Assembly: GCF_006149045.1 (NCBI RefSeq) | Contig: NZ_VBSN01000073.1 | Span: 186,001 to 250,000 of the forward strand | DNA: 64,000 nt | Origin: Dyadobacter flavalbus | GTDB lineage: Bacteria; Bacteroidota; Bacteroidia; Cytophagales; Spirosomataceae | Direction: 5' to 3' | Shown here: piece by piece, positions 27,010 to 36,813 of the stretch | How positions within the stretch are numbered: the first letter of the stretch is position 1 | Layout: each line of letters starts with the position of its first letter | Made by a program: the position numbers and the translations under genes | Notes under the pieces: generated by a model | Told to the model about the DNA's origin: nothing | Seen by the model: the letters and a program-made list of their open reading frames with translations, nothing else | The model's database searches: none

Positions 27010-27474
27010 ATGAAGTCCAAAATCCTTGCCTGCTGTGCTTTAATGACAATGATGACGTCATGCAGTGATAAAAAAACGACAACGGACGAAACGGCATTGC
27101 CGTCCATTACGGGCACGTGGGAACTGGTTTCCAGCCGGGTTATTGCCAAAGGTGACACGACGGTTACTTACCCGGTTGAAGGTCAGGAAATGATCAAGAT
27201 GTTTGCCGGAAATCACTTTTCCTTTCTGAAACATGACACCAAGCAGGGAAAAGGAGATTCGGCCGTTTTTGATGCAGGCGGCGGTACGTATGAGCTGAAA
27301 GGCGAGGATTATTCGGAACATCTGCAATACTGCAATTACCGTGAATGGGAAAATCGGGACTTTCATTTCAAGCTGCGGACGAAAGGAGATTCATTGATCC
27401 AGTCCGGCATTGAAAAGATCGACAGCCTGAACATCAATCAGGAGATTCTTGAAATTTATGTAAAAAAGGAATAA
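27010..27474 (+). CDS. small lipoprotein with lipocalin-like domain
   Basis: The 154-residue protein has a type II signal ending MTMMTSC (Cys18). After a polar linker comes a beta-rich domain opening SITGTWELVSSRVI, the usual start of lipocalin-like (DUF4488-type) domains in Bacteroidota. Later strands include NHFSFLKHD, GGTYELKGEDYSEHLQY and LEIYVKKE. The molecule bound, if any, is unknown. It stands alone on the plus strand after the repeat array. Confidence 0.7.
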   Translation: MKSKILACCALMTMMTSCSDKKTTTDETALPSITGTWELVSSRVIAKGDTTVTYPVEGQEMIKMFAGNHFSFLKHDTKQGKGDSAVFDAGGGTYELKGEDYSEHLQYCNYREWENRDFHFKLRTKGDSLIQSGIEKIDSLNINQEILEIYVKKE

Positions 27475-27615
27475 AATAAGAAGTCGTGTATATTGCTGTT
27501 TTTGTAATTTCTGCTTCTGTTGTTATTGTTTAGGCATGCAATTCTTATCTTGTTCCAAGCGTAAGATTTTTCCTGAACAGTAAACTCATAGATACCAAAG
27601 CAATCGATTAACTTA

Positions 27616-29172
27616 ATGGAATTAAAAACAGAACGTCCGGAACAACTTAACCTTTTTACGCCGGATCATGAAAGAAGTTTGAACACAGCCATTACGCGCA
27701 ACAAAAAAACAGTAAAAGATAAATCATTCCCGGATTTCAAACCCGTACATAACATCCCGTGGATTCAGGTTGCCAAAGATGCACCTTATTTTATAACTGA
27801 AAACGGCGAAGACTGGACGCCGGTCGGACAAAATGACGCGATCACCTGGCCTGATTTTGCAGGACTTTTCAGACGTAAAAATTTACAGCAGGTGGAAGGT
27901 CATCTGGCGTGGCTTGCGGGGCACGGCGTAACGTGCCTGCGGCTGATGCTGGAATATGCACAGGGCGAAAGCCGTTATTTTGAAAAACCCGCCGGCACGT
28001 TTTCAAAAAATATGGTGGCATTATGGGACGACCTGTTCCTGCTTTGTGCAAAGTATAATATGCGGATTCTGCTAACGCCGGTGGATACTTTCTGGATGTG
28101 GATCCGCTGGAAACATCATCCGTACAATGCGGCAAACGGCGGTCCATGCAAAAAACGTTCGGAATGGCTTTTATGTGAAGGCACCTTAAAAGCCGTTAAA
28201 AACAGGCTCAGTTTCGTTGCCGAAAGATGGGGCGGCAGCGGCGTTCTGTTTGCGTGGGACCTTTGGAATGAAATTCATCCGGCACATGCCAGCGGCCGAA
28301 CGGACGTTTTCAGCGATTTTGTGGGCGAGCTCAGCCGGCACTTGCGCGAAACAGAAATGCGGCTTTACGGACGCTGCCATCCGCAGACCGTATCGCTTTT
28401 CGGGCCGGTACTGAACGAGCAGCCTGCCGTTGCAGACGTTATTTTCCGGCATCCGCTGCTTGATTTTGCAAGCACGCATTTTTATGATGCCGCTACGATT
28501 GACAATCCGAAAGATACGGTGGCATCGGCCATTTGTACCGGAAGGCTCGTTCGGGAAGCGCTGGAACATTTGCCAAAAAACAGACCTTTTTTCGATAGTG
28601 AACACGGTCCGATCCATGCATTCAAAGACAAGCACATTACTTTTCCGGCTTATTTTGATGATGAATATTTCCGTCATATCCAATGGGCGCATCTTGCTTC
28701 AGGCGCAGCAGGCGGCGGTATGCGTTGGCCAAACCGGCATCCGCACTGCCTGACACACGGCATGCGTGCTGCGCAGAAAAACATGGCGGAATTCACCAAA
28801 TTGATCGAATGGCAAAATTTCAGACGTAGAAACCTGAATCATGAAGTGAAGTCTAGGCATCCGGCATTTGCCGTTTTTGCATGCGCCGATAGCCGGCAGG
28901 CGGTTGTATGGCTGCTCCGGACGGATATTAACAAAAAGGTGACCAGAACGTTACACATCCTGAATGAACGGGCAAATCCGCTGGATACTGAAGTCAATAT
29001 TCCCGGCATGGAAGCCGGCACTTATTCCATTACAAGCTGGGATACACGAGCCGGACAAACGATCCGATCCGAAACTTTGGAACTGAAATCAGCGGGAGAT
29101 CTCATTTTCAGTATTTCCGGAATTGCCATGGATGTTGCCGTCGCAGTAAGGCGTATAACGCAGGAAATGTAA
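27616..29172 (+). CDS. GH5-like (clan GH-A) glycoside hydrolase without signal peptide
   Basis: The 518-residue protein is a TIM-barrel hydrolase resembling GH5 and related mannanase/cellulase-like families. The acid/base is seen in FAWDLWNEIHP (E219) and the likely nucleophile in FFDSEHGPIH (E329). Other barrel landmarks are GVTCLRLMLEY, RILLTPVDTFWMW and DFASTHFYDA. The last 110 residues form a beta-rich C-terminal domain. No signal peptide is visible, so the enzyme may act in the cytoplasm on imported oligosaccharides. It converges on nagB with a shared terminator between them. The exact family and substrate are not certain. Confidence 0.75.
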   Translation: MELKTERPEQLNLFTPDHERSLNTAITRNKKTVKDKSFPDFKPVHNIPWIQVAKDAPYFITENGEDWTPVGQNDAITWPDFAGLFRRKNLQQVEGHLAWLAGHGVTCLRLMLEYAQGESRYFEKPAGTFSKNMVALWDDLFLLCAKYNMRILLTPVDTFWMWIRWKHHPYNAANGGPCKKRSEWLLCEGTLKAVKNRLSFVAERWGGSGVLFAWDLWNEIHPAHASGRTDVFSDFVGELSRHLRETEMRLYGRCHPQTVSLFGPVLNEQPAVADVIFRHPLLDFASTHFYDAATIDNPKDTVASAICTGRLVREALEHLPKNRPFFDSEHGPIHAFKDKHITFPAYFDDEYFRHIQWAHLASGAAGGGMRWPNRHPHCLTHGMRAAQKNMAEFTKLIEWQNFRRRNLNHEVKSRHPAFAVFACADSRQAVVWLLRTDINKKVTRTLHILNERANPLDTEVNIPGMEAGTYSITSWDTRAGQTIRSETLELKSAGDLIFSISGIAMDVAVAVRRITQEM

Positions 29173-29197
29173 TTTGGCAGTTTGTGAAATACGATCC

Positions 29198-29255
29198 GGC
29201 TTTGCAGGCATTTGAACATTATTAAATCCTGAAATGCTCAAATGCCGCAAAGGCC
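29198..29255. terminator. bidirectional terminator between the GH5-like gene and nagB
   Basis: Long near-perfect arms (GGCTTTGCAGGCATTTGA at 29198-29215 and TCAAATGCCGCAAAGGCC at 29238-29255) lie between the two convergent stops. A GATTTTTC run follows on the plus strand. On the minus side the run is weaker. Confidence 0.75.
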
Positions 29256-29274
29256 GATTTTTCAGTTACATTTT

Positions 29275-30039
29275 TCAGAATGTAACTACTTCATCCGGTT
29301 TAGATTTCAGATAAATTTCAGCAGAACTGTTATCCAGAAAACACGTGCAATTCGGGTGCATCTGCAGAATACTTGCCGGAAATTCGTTGCTTACATTTTG
29401 CAGCAGGCTATCGCTTACAGCCTGCGCTTTACGCTCATCGGGAACTGAACAGATAATGTGTTCCGATTTCATGATCTGCTTGACCGACATGCTGATTGCC
29501 TGTGCGGGCACGTCTTCAAGCGATTCAAACCAGCCTTCGTTCATTTGCTGCCGGCGGCAAGGCTCGTCCAGATTGACGACAAGATAAGGTTGCTCCGTGT
29601 CAAAATCAGCCGGCGGATCATTAAACGCCAAATGCCCGTTTTCACCGATTCCGACAAGCGCAACGTCAATCGGATGTTCTGAAATCAGTTTGTTCAGACG
29701 TTTGATTTCTGTTTCAGGCTCAGCTTCGCCGTCAATCAGAAAAACTTCATTTAACGGAGGGACATTTTCAAGAAAACGTTCTTTCAAATACTTCCGGAAA
29801 CTGGCAGGATGCGTTACGGGCAAACCAATGTATTCGTCCAGATGAAACATCGTTACTTTCGACCAGTCAATATTTTCTTCCTTTAAAAGCTGACGGATTG
29901 TTTCAAACTGGCTTGTGCCTGTTGCCAGAATAATATTGGCTTTTCCTTTTTCCGAAATAGTGCGGCGAATCAAATCTGCGGCTTCAATTCCTGCGGCCTG
30001 GCCCAATTCCAGACTGTTGTTCGAGATGACAATTTTCAT
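29275..30039 (-). CDS. nagB: glucosamine-6-phosphate deaminase
   Basis: The 254-residue protein matches NagB, which converts glucosamine-6-phosphate to fructose-6-phosphate and ammonia in the cytoplasm. Visible family motifs are IILATGTSQFETI (phosphate loop), TMFHLDEYIGLP (catalytic Asp region), VALVGIGENGHLAFNDPP (catalytic His region) and an ISMSVKQIMKSEHIICSVP stretch. Length and layout are normal for the short NagB form. It lies 33 bp after the GH109 gene and is the last gene of the SusC3-SusD3-GH109-NagB unit, which it links to amino-sugar catabolism. Paralogues that act on galactosamine-6-phosphate (AgaS/AgaI-type) exist, so the exact isomer is open. Confidence 0.88.
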   Translation of the reverse strand: MKIVISNNSLELGQAAGIEAADLIRRTISEKGKANIILATGTSQFETIRQLLKEENIDWSKVTMFHLDEYIGLPVTHPASFRKYLKERFLENVPPLNEVFLIDGEAEPETEIKRLNKLISEHPIDVALVGIGENGHLAFNDPPADFDTEQPYLVVNLDEPCRRQQMNEGWFESLEDVPAQAISMSVKQIMKSEHIICSVPDERKAQAVSDSLLQNVSNEFPASILQMHPNCTCFLDNSSAEIYLKSKPDEVVTF

Positions 30040-30072
30040 TCAATTCAATTTAATAATTAAAACTTAGGCTTT

Positions 30073-31491
30073 TTACGCCTTAACAAGTGTATTTCCTCCT
30101 TTTTTAAGTTCAATATCAACCGGCGTATTCGTTTTCCATGCGCCGGAAGTAAAATCGGGAACGTCAATGGAATTCGAACGATTGGCAACCGACCATTCAC
30201 TCAGCGGCGCGATGACACTCCACGAAGCCGCATCGTACACATCCTGATCCAGCGGAAGCCCGTTGCGCAGACAGTCAATCAAACGCCAGTCCATTAAAAA
30301 ATCCATACCGCCGTGCCCGCCTACTTTTTTGGCCAGCTCGCCTATTCTGGTCACAATTTCAGGCTGATACTTTTTTTCAAGAACTTTGTATTCCTCTTCC
30401 GAAATCCAATCATGGCCATGTGAAATCCTCCCGGGCAGCGGGTATTTCTGGGCCGTTCCTTTTGTGCCGCTGATAAGGTGAATACGCGAGTACGGCCGGG
30501 GCGAAGTAACGTCGTGCTGCAGCATGATCGTCTTGCCTTTGTTGGTCCGGATCGTCGTCGTATTCATGTTGCCGCGGAAGCTCTTTCCTTCAAATTCCTT
30601 GAAAGCCGGATCGCTCTTCGCCATTTCATTTGCCTTGGCAGCAAGCATGAAATCGTTGCTGGCCGTGGAAACAAGGTATTCCATTTTGTCGCCGCGGTTG
30701 ATGTTCAGCACCTGACAAACCGGCCCAAGTCCGTGCGTCGGATACAGATTCCCGTTTTTCTGGTTTTCCCGTAATCGCCACAGATCATACCTTTTGGTCT
30801 TATCAAAAAAGGATTCATAAATGTCATGGATATATGCGCCTTCCACATGCACGATTTCTCCGAAAAACCCCTGGCGCGCCATGTTCAGCGTAAGCAGTTC
30901 AAAGAAATCATAGCAGCAGTTTTCCAGCATCATGCAATGCTTTTTGGTACGTTCGGAAGTTTCAACAAGTTTCCAGCAGTCTTCCACCGTTGTGGCAATG
31001 GGAATTTCGCAGGCGACGTGCTTGCCGTGTTCCATGGCATAAAGCGCCATCGGCGCATGCAGGTTCCAGGGCGTACAAATGTAGATCAGATCAATGTCGT
31101 CGCGTTCGCAGATTTTTTTCCATTCGTCAGCATGGCCGGAATAAAGCTGCGGTTTGTGCGAAGTTCCTTCAAAAGTTTTCCCGGCTGCAATTGCATTTTC
31201 CTCCCGGATATCGCATAATGCCTTTACTTCCACATTATCCAGATGAACAATCCGTTTGATGGCGCCTCCGCCTCTGTTGCCCAAACCGATGTAAGCCATA
31301 CGTACGGTATCTACTTTTGGCGCCGCATAGCCCGACATGTTGAAAGTCTGGCGATGCGCTGTTTCTGCCTGTTTTTTGATGGCCGGAAGTTGTGAAGCTG
31401 CTTTGCCCGTTGTACAGCCCTGCTGGAAAATGCCTCCCGCCAGGCCGGTCCCGCCCAGCGCGGTAAGTTTTAAAAATGCTCTTTTATTCAT
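30073..31491 (-). CDS. GH109-type NAD-dependent glycosidase (alpha-N-acetylgalactosaminidase family)
   Basis: The 472-residue protein has the Gfo/Idh/MocA fold with the NAD site MAYIGLGNRGGGAIKR and the second-domain landmarks of GH109: CTPWNLHAPMALYAMEHGKH, MMLENCCYDFF, NLYPTHGLGPVCQVLNINRG, LQHDVTSPRPYSR and GGHGGMDFLMDW. Characterised GH109 enzymes remove alpha-linked N-acetylgalactosamine by an NAD-dependent elimination. The N-terminus NKRAFLKLTALGGTGLAGG is Tat-like (KR variant) and ends in a possible lipobox (FQQGC), so the enzyme is exported and perhaps membrane-anchored. It lies between susD3 and nagB. Other Gfo/Idh/MocA reactions cannot be fully excluded. Confidence 0.85.
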   Translation of the reverse strand: MNKRAFLKLTALGGTGLAGGIFQQGCTTGKAASQLPAIKKQAETAHRQTFNMSGYAAPKVDTVRMAYIGLGNRGGGAIKRIVHLDNVEVKALCDIREENAIAAGKTFEGTSHKPQLYSGHADEWKKICERDDIDLIYICTPWNLHAPMALYAMEHGKHVACEIPIATTVEDCWKLVETSERTKKHCMMLENCCYDFFELLTLNMARQGFFGEIVHVEGAYIHDIYESFFDKTKRYDLWRLRENQKNGNLYPTHGLGPVCQVLNINRGDKMEYLVSTASNDFMLAAKANEMAKSDPAFKEFEGKSFRGNMNTTTIRTNKGKTIMLQHDVTSPRPYSRIHLISGTKGTAQKYPLPGRISHGHDWISEEEYKVLEKKYQPEIVTRIGELAKKVGGHGGMDFLMDWRLIDCLRNGLPLDQDVYDAASWSVIAPLSEWSVANRSNSIDVPDFTSGAWKTNTPVDIELKKGGNTLVKA

Positions 31492-31552
31492 TGCTGGTTC
31501 GTTTTATTGAAGCCGGAAAAGGATAGTTTGTCCGGCCGGAAAATTTAAATTA

Positions 31553-33322
31553 CTATTCAATGGTCGTAAGCGGCGCAATATTCAGTTCAGCTCCGTTATA
31601 GCCTGCATTCTGATTGATCACACCTTGCGTATTGGCCGTAATCACCAGCGACGGAATGGGCCAGAGTACATGAAAAGGCGCCATATTCGCGGTGTTACCC
31701 AAAAGCTGGATTTTCTTTTCGTACGTATTATTGTATTTCATTACCCGGTCAAAATAGAAGTTTTTGGTACTGAAATTGCTTAAACTATATCCGCCCAGAT
31801 TCGATTTGGCCATGATGTATGAGATTCTCACCAGTTCCGAATGGCGGGGCTCTTCTGCGAACAGTTCGCGGGCGCGTTCATCCAGAATAAAATGGATATT
31901 TACATCGGCGGCTGTAACCGGCAAAGCTTTTGCGCGTTCCCTTACTTTGTTAATGTCCGCAGCGGCCAGCGCAAATTGTCCTTTCCAGTAATACGCTTCG
32001 GCCCTTAAAAGATATGTTTCGGCCAGACGGAAAATATACCAGTCGCCGTTGCCGCCCACGGGTATGGCTTTCGGGTCGTCCATCGGATTGTACATGATGT
32101 AATGCGGAATGGCGTACACGTGCTTGAAAGTATCCACTTGCGCGGCCAGAAATTTTGTATTCACCGGTTTGCCGAAATCGACTGATGCCGGATTGTTGTA
32201 TTTCAGTTCGTCAATATCCACCCAGTTGATATCGCTTCTTCTCAAATCCGGCGTAACGCGCCAGTTTACGCCCTTGTAAGTCCAGATATCGTACTGATAA
32301 TAACCCGTCAGCCGGATATTGGCGTTTCCTCTTCCCAGCGAATCGTACATCGGCCCGCTCGCCACCATGCCGGGCTTTCCCTGACTGTCCAGCACCTGCG
32401 GCTGAAACCATTGTGGGTTGTACAAACGCATCGTATAAAGGCCGGCAGACCTTGCGCCGGGCGGCGCTTCGTAACGGTCAATGGAGGCAAGAATGGTTTC
32501 GGTATTCTGCGTGCTGCTGAAATTTTTGGAACGGTGCAAATCCCAGATCAGGTTACGCTGCGGTTTGGAGGCATCAATCCCGAAGCGCTGTGTCATCAGG
32601 GCATAAGGTCCTGAAATTACATTGTTTGCAGCTTCTATGGCTTTGTCAAATTCCAGATTGGCTAGGTAAATTTTCGCAAGCAAATGATTTCCCGCACCTT
32701 TAGAAACCGCGCCGGCTTTGGCCGTAACCGGCAGCCACTGAACCGCATATTCCAGGTCGGATTGTATTTTCTTTAAAATGGCTTCCCGGCTGTGCGTCTG
32801 GAAATCCAGCTTTGCGCCTTCGATTTCCTTGCTGATAAACGGAACGTCGCCATAGGAATTCACGAGCCGGTAATACCAGTAAGCCCGGTGCCAGTATGCT
32901 TCCGCCAGGATGCCGTTACGTTCTTCTTCAGATGCCCATTTAATATGATCGATCCTGGAAATCAGCACATTGGTATTTTTGATAGAAGTATAAATCTGCG
33001 TAAACATGGCCAGAAAACGGTAATACTGGTCTGTATTCGGCGTAAGATTGTAGAAATCCAGCTGCGACCACGGCGAAGCAAGGTCCGAAGCCGCAAATTC
33101 CATCGTCAGGTTGGGCATCGTTCCTGTATTTTCGTTTTTAAGGTCTTTTCGCATCGTTATGATCAGCGACTCAAAACCGGATTTTTCGGTAAAAACGTTT
33201 TCAGGACTGAAAAAGGAAAGCGGCTCGGGTTTCAGCCAATCTTTGTTACAGGAAGTCAATGCAACCAAGAGTATAAAGTATGCTGCAGATAGTGGTCTGA
33301 GGAATTTCATGTTTCTTTTCAT
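31553..33322 (-). CDS. SusD/RagB-family outer-membrane lipoprotein (SusD3)
   Basis: The 589-residue lipoprotein has a type II signal ending LVALTSC (Cys25). The SusD opening NKDWLKPEPLSFFSPENVFT follows, then helical repeats such as NGILAEAYWHRAYWYYRLVN and FRLAETYLLRAEAYYWKGQF. The C-terminal domain holds FILDERARELFAEEPRHSEL. It starts 18 bp after the susC3 stop, so the pair is co-transcribed, and it is followed by GH109 and NagB. Binding of amino-sugar-containing glycans is a reasonable inference from that context. Confidence 0.93.
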   Translation of the reverse strand: MKRNMKFLRPLSAAYFILLVALTSCNKDWLKPEPLSFFSPENVFTEKSGFESLIITMRKDLKNENTGTMPNLTMEFAASDLASPWSQLDFYNLTPNTDQYYRFLAMFTQIYTSIKNTNVLISRIDHIKWASEEERNGILAEAYWHRAYWYYRLVNSYGDVPFISKEIEGAKLDFQTHSREAILKKIQSDLEYAVQWLPVTAKAGAVSKGAGNHLLAKIYLANLEFDKAIEAANNVISGPYALMTQRFGIDASKPQRNLIWDLHRSKNFSSTQNTETILASIDRYEAPPGARSAGLYTMRLYNPQWFQPQVLDSQGKPGMVASGPMYDSLGRGNANIRLTGYYQYDIWTYKGVNWRVTPDLRRSDINWVDIDELKYNNPASVDFGKPVNTKFLAAQVDTFKHVYAIPHYIMYNPMDDPKAIPVGGNGDWYIFRLAETYLLRAEAYYWKGQFALAAADINKVRERAKALPVTAADVNIHFILDERARELFAEEPRHSELVRISYIMAKSNLGGYSLSNFSTKNFYFDRVMKYNNTYEKKIQLLGNTANMAPFHVLWPIPSLVITANTQGVINQNAGYNGAELNIAPLTTIE

Positions 33323-33340
33323 TTTGGGTTACGCTCCTGA

Positions 33341-36300
33341 TTACAGTGACAAGGTGAGTCCGATGGTAAAATTCCGCGGCATCGGCACATTATTTCCGGC
33401 ATTGTCCCACGCTTCCGGGTCCCAGCCAGGCCATTTGTTGAAGCTGTACAGATTCCTGACGGAAGCAAAAACACGCATATTGTTCATTTTCAATCTTGTC
33501 ATCAGTTCCGACGGCAATGCATATGCAATGTTCACATCCTGAATCCGGACAAAAGAAAGCGGTTTGTAAACCTTGATCCCGCCGCCAAAAACGTTGGTAT
33601 TCGTATTCAGGCGCGGAAATTCATTAATTGGGTTTTCAGGTGTCCAGTAAGGAAAATCGTTGGTGTTCCTTCTGTCATATGTATCCGACCCGCCTGTTCG
33701 CAGCCCTTCGGCAAACGGTGCAATGTGGCCCAGTTCACTTCTCAGGAAAACGGAGGCCGAGAAGTTTTTGAAAAAAGTAAATTCATTCCGAAGCCCGAGC
33801 CGGAACCTTGGCTGACGGTAACCGATGAACATTTTATCCAGAAGTGCCTCGTATTTCCCGTTTCCATCCACGTCTGTTGCTTTAAAATCGCCCGGTTCCA
33901 GCTTGTAAACGGCGGCGGCATCTTTTTCACTCGTCTGCCAGATTCCGGTTACGTCATAATTCCAGACCCTGTCCAGCGCCTGTCCGGGAAACCATTCATT
34001 GGTGTAATCCGGAAGTTCCGTTCTGACCGCATTGCCGTCGATGGTTTCTTCTTTATAATCTCCAAACAGCCTTTTGATTTTATTCCGGTTGAATGAAAAC
34101 ACCAGACTGGAACGCCAGCTGAAATTTTTCATTTCCGTATTGACGGTATTGACGGTCATTTCAAAACCCTTGTTCCCGAGCTGGCCAAGGTTGGAAACGA
34201 TGTTCCTGAATCCTGTAATTTCCGGAAGCAGGCGGTTCATCAGCAAATTGGAAGTCGTCATGTCATAATATTCCATGCTGAGGTCCACACGGTTTTTCAG
34301 TACGCTCAGGTCCATGCCCAAATTAATGGATTCTGTTCTTTCCCAAACCAGGTTCGGGTTAGCCAGCGTATTCGGATACACGCCCACCTGTACATTGGAA
34401 CCATCGTAATACTGCGTGGAATACATTTGCGCAATGGCCGAATAAGCGCCGATATCGCGGTTCCCGTTCACTCCGTACGATAACCGCAGTTTCATCTGAC
34501 TTACAAAATCAAGGTTAAAAAACTTTTCTTCCGAGATTTTCCATGCCAGCGCGACGGCCGGAAACACAGCTCTCGGCTGCTTTGTACCGAATGCTGAAAA
34601 CCCGTCTCTTCGCAGGGAAGCCGTTAACAGATATTTGTCCAGCAGCGTATAATTCAGCCGGACCATGGCGGCATCGCCGGTCAGCTGTGTGTCATTGGTG
34701 TAAACAGTCGGACTTGTTCCGTACTGAAGGCCGTGAAAACCGAGGTTCTGATTGGGTACAAAAGACTGGTTTGTGATCGTCGATGCCCATGCCCGGTTTC
34801 TTTCCGAACTGTACAGCAGCGTCAGGTCAAAAAGATGAATCCCGAATTCCTTGTTCCAGTGCAGCAGATTATCCAGAATCCATTCGTAAGTGGAAGCATC
34901 ATCACGCGTGGCGTACCCGTTTGAACGCGAAGCACCTCCCGCCAACGTTGCCGCAGACCAGAAATTATAATCTTTTATGGCTTCGTAGCGCGGCTGAAAC
35001 GATAGTTTGTAATCCATACCGAAAGGCAGTTTCAGTTTGGCGTAAACGGAAGCAAAAAGCGTGTTGACTTTTTTAAAGCGATCCTGACCGTAATAATCGA
35101 TCAGCGGGCTGGCTGCGGCGGCAAAACTGTTTGGGTACCAGGACGCACTTCCGTCCTCATCGAACAGGGAGCCATACGGGCTCATCAGATACATCTGCGC
35201 GAGATTGGCCGTTACGGTGCTTTCATCGCGGTCTGCAAACTGGGTATTGACGCCGACATTCAGCCAGTCCGTCACTTTGAAATCCACATTCAACCGGGAA
35301 CGGATCGTGGAAAACTTGTCACCGCGGATCAGTCCTTCGTTGTTCTGATAGCCCAGCGACCAGTAATACGTAACGTTTTTTGACCCGCCGCCGATGCTGA
35401 CATCGTAATTCTGCCGGATGCCTTTCCGGATTACTTCATTATACCAGTCCACCGTTTTGCCAGCCAGATAATTTTCCGTTTCAATCGGGAAAAACCGTAA
35501 GCGTCCGAGCCATTCCTGTGTGTTATCGGTCTGCGGATTGTTGCTGGCGTTTCTCCATTGGTCCAGCGTTACGCCGGCAGGAAGCTGCGCCGGATTGTCA
35601 TAATAAAATTTCGGGTTGTTCGGATTGGTTGCGCGGAGCAAATCCCTTCTGAACGTAAGATAACCCTGCGCGTCAAAGGGCTTGAAATCGTTTGTCGTTT
35701 CCGTCATGCCGACGTTTGCAGAAAAGTTGATAACCGGCTTGCCTACCGTTCCTTTTTTGGTCGTAATCAAAATGACACCGCCGGCTGCTCTTGCGCCGAA
35801 CACGGCTGCCGAACTCGCATCTTTCAGAATATCGATTGTTTCAATGTCAGCCGGATTGATATCGGAAATACTGCCGTTGAAAATAACCCCGTCCATGACG
35901 ACCATCGGATTCGTGGAAGCGTTCAGTGATTTCGGCCCTCTGATCTGAAGAGAACTTCCGCCGGCAGCGCTCGTACTCTGATTGGCATTAAAACCGGCAA
36001 CGGTACCCGTCAGCATGTCGGTAAGCTGCGTCATCGGCTGATTTTTGAACGTTTTGGCATCCAGCCGGATCACCGCGCCCGTCAGATCGCTTTTTTTCAT
36101 CGTTCCATACCCGACCACAACCAGTTCGTCCAGCGCGTTTACATTGGATTCCAGCGCGATATCAATGGTCGTTTTGGTCCCGACATACATCTCTTTCTGA
36201 GCGTAACCCACAAAGCTGAACGAAAGCGTATCTTTCATGCCGCACTGAATCGTGTAATGGCCTTCTGCGTTAGTAGTTGTTCCGCGCTGCGTACCTTTAA

Positions 36301-36460
36301 CAATAACGGTCACGCCCGGCAGGCCGGTTTTCGACAGACTGTCCAGTACATTCCCGCTGATTTCTTTCTGTTCCTGGCCATAAAGCAAGCCGGAACACGA
36401 CAGAAACAAGAGCATAAGCAAGGCTTTGGGAAACCTCGTGATTGGTAGTTGAGGAATCAT
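33341..36460 (-). CDS. SusC/RagA-family TonB-dependent outer-membrane transporter (SusC3)
   Basis: The 1039-residue protein has a Sec signal (LLMLLFLSCSGLLYG). A CarboxypepD_reg-like domain follows (EISGNVLDSLSKTGLPGVTV through FSFVGYAQKE), then the SusC linker DELVVVGYGTMKKSDLTGAV. The plug shows LQIRGPKSLNASTNPMVVMD and FGARAAGGVILITTKKG, and the barrel ends FTIGLTLSL. It is the first gene of the amino-sugar operon, and a divergent LacI gene starts 354 bp away across a shared control region. Confidence 0.95.
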   Translation of the reverse strand: MIPQLPITRFPKALLMLLFLSCSGLLYGQEQKEISGNVLDSLSKTGLPGVTVIVKGTQRGTTTNAEGHYTIQCGMKDTLSFSFVGYAQKEMYVGTKTTIDIALESNVNALDELVVVGYGTMKKSDLTGAVIRLDAKTFKNQPMTQLTDMLTGTVAGFNANQSTSAAGGSSLQIRGPKSLNASTNPMVVMDGVIFNGSISDINPADIETIDILKDASSAAVFGARAAGGVILITTKKGTVGKPVINFSANVGMTETTNDFKPFDAQGYLTFRRDLLRATNPNNPKFYYDNPAQLPAGVTLDQWRNASNNPQTDNTQEWLGRLRFFPIETENYLAGKTVDWYNEVIRKGIRQNYDVSIGGGSKNVTYYWSLGYQNNEGLIRGDKFSTIRSRLNVDFKVTDWLNVGVNTQFADRDESTVTANLAQMYLMSPYGSLFDEDGSASWYPNSFAAAASPLIDYYGQDRFKKVNTLFASVYAKLKLPFGMDYKLSFQPRYEAIKDYNFWSAATLAGGASRSNGYATRDDASTYEWILDNLLHWNKEFGIHLFDLTLLYSSERNRAWASTITNQSFVPNQNLGFHGLQYGTSPTVYTNDTQLTGDAAMVRLNYTLLDKYLLTASLRRDGFSAFGTKQPRAVFPAVALAWKISEEKFFNLDFVSQMKLRLSYGVNGNRDIGAYSAIAQMYSTQYYDGSNVQVGVYPNTLANPNLVWERTESINLGMDLSVLKNRVDLSMEYYDMTTSNLLMNRLLPEITGFRNIVSNLGQLGNKGFEMTVNTVNTEMKNFSWRSSLVFSFNRNKIKRLFGDYKEETIDGNAVRTELPDYTNEWFPGQALDRVWNYDVTGIWQTSEKDAAAVYKLEPGDFKATDVDGNGKYEALLDKMFIGYRQPRFRLGLRNEFTFFKNFSASVFLRSELGHIAPFAEGLRTGGSDTYDRRNTNDFPYWTPENPINEFPRLNTNTNVFGGGIKVYKPLSFVRIQDVNIAYALPSELMTRLKMNNMRVFASVRNLYSFNKWPGWDPEAWDNAGNNVPMPRNFTIGLTLSL

Positions 36461-36660
36461 ATGGTATGGTTTAGGTGAGTGGAAATACTTGCTGCTGAAA
36501 CTTGTTTTGCCCGTTTTTATACCGTTATTATATTCCGCAAACTCGGATCGCAGGAATACAACCGAACAGTGTTTTAAACATAAGGCGGAAGTATATTCTG
36601 TATAAAAACAATTTTACAAGGAATTAACATAGCTTCCTTATCAAATGCGGAAAATAGTAG

Positions 36661-36686
36661 CGTAAACGTTACCGGTAACGTTTACG
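36661..36686. promoter_or_regulatory. perfect 26-bp palindrome, likely LacI operator
   Basis: The sequence is CGTAAACGTTACC followed immediately by its exact reverse complement, centred on CCGG. It lies between the divergent susC3 and lacI genes, 200 bp from susC3 and 127 bp from lacI. The AACGTT steps and CG centre are typical of LacI-family operators. Confidence 0.8.
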
Positions 36687-36813
36687 ATGCCGGACAAGCC
36701 AGTATTTTGAAGTGCGGGAATTATTAATTATTATTCAGAACAGGCCATTGCGTTAACTAAATAGCAATTTACACGGCGAATTAATTTTCAGCGTTATACC
36801 GGATTCAGACTTT

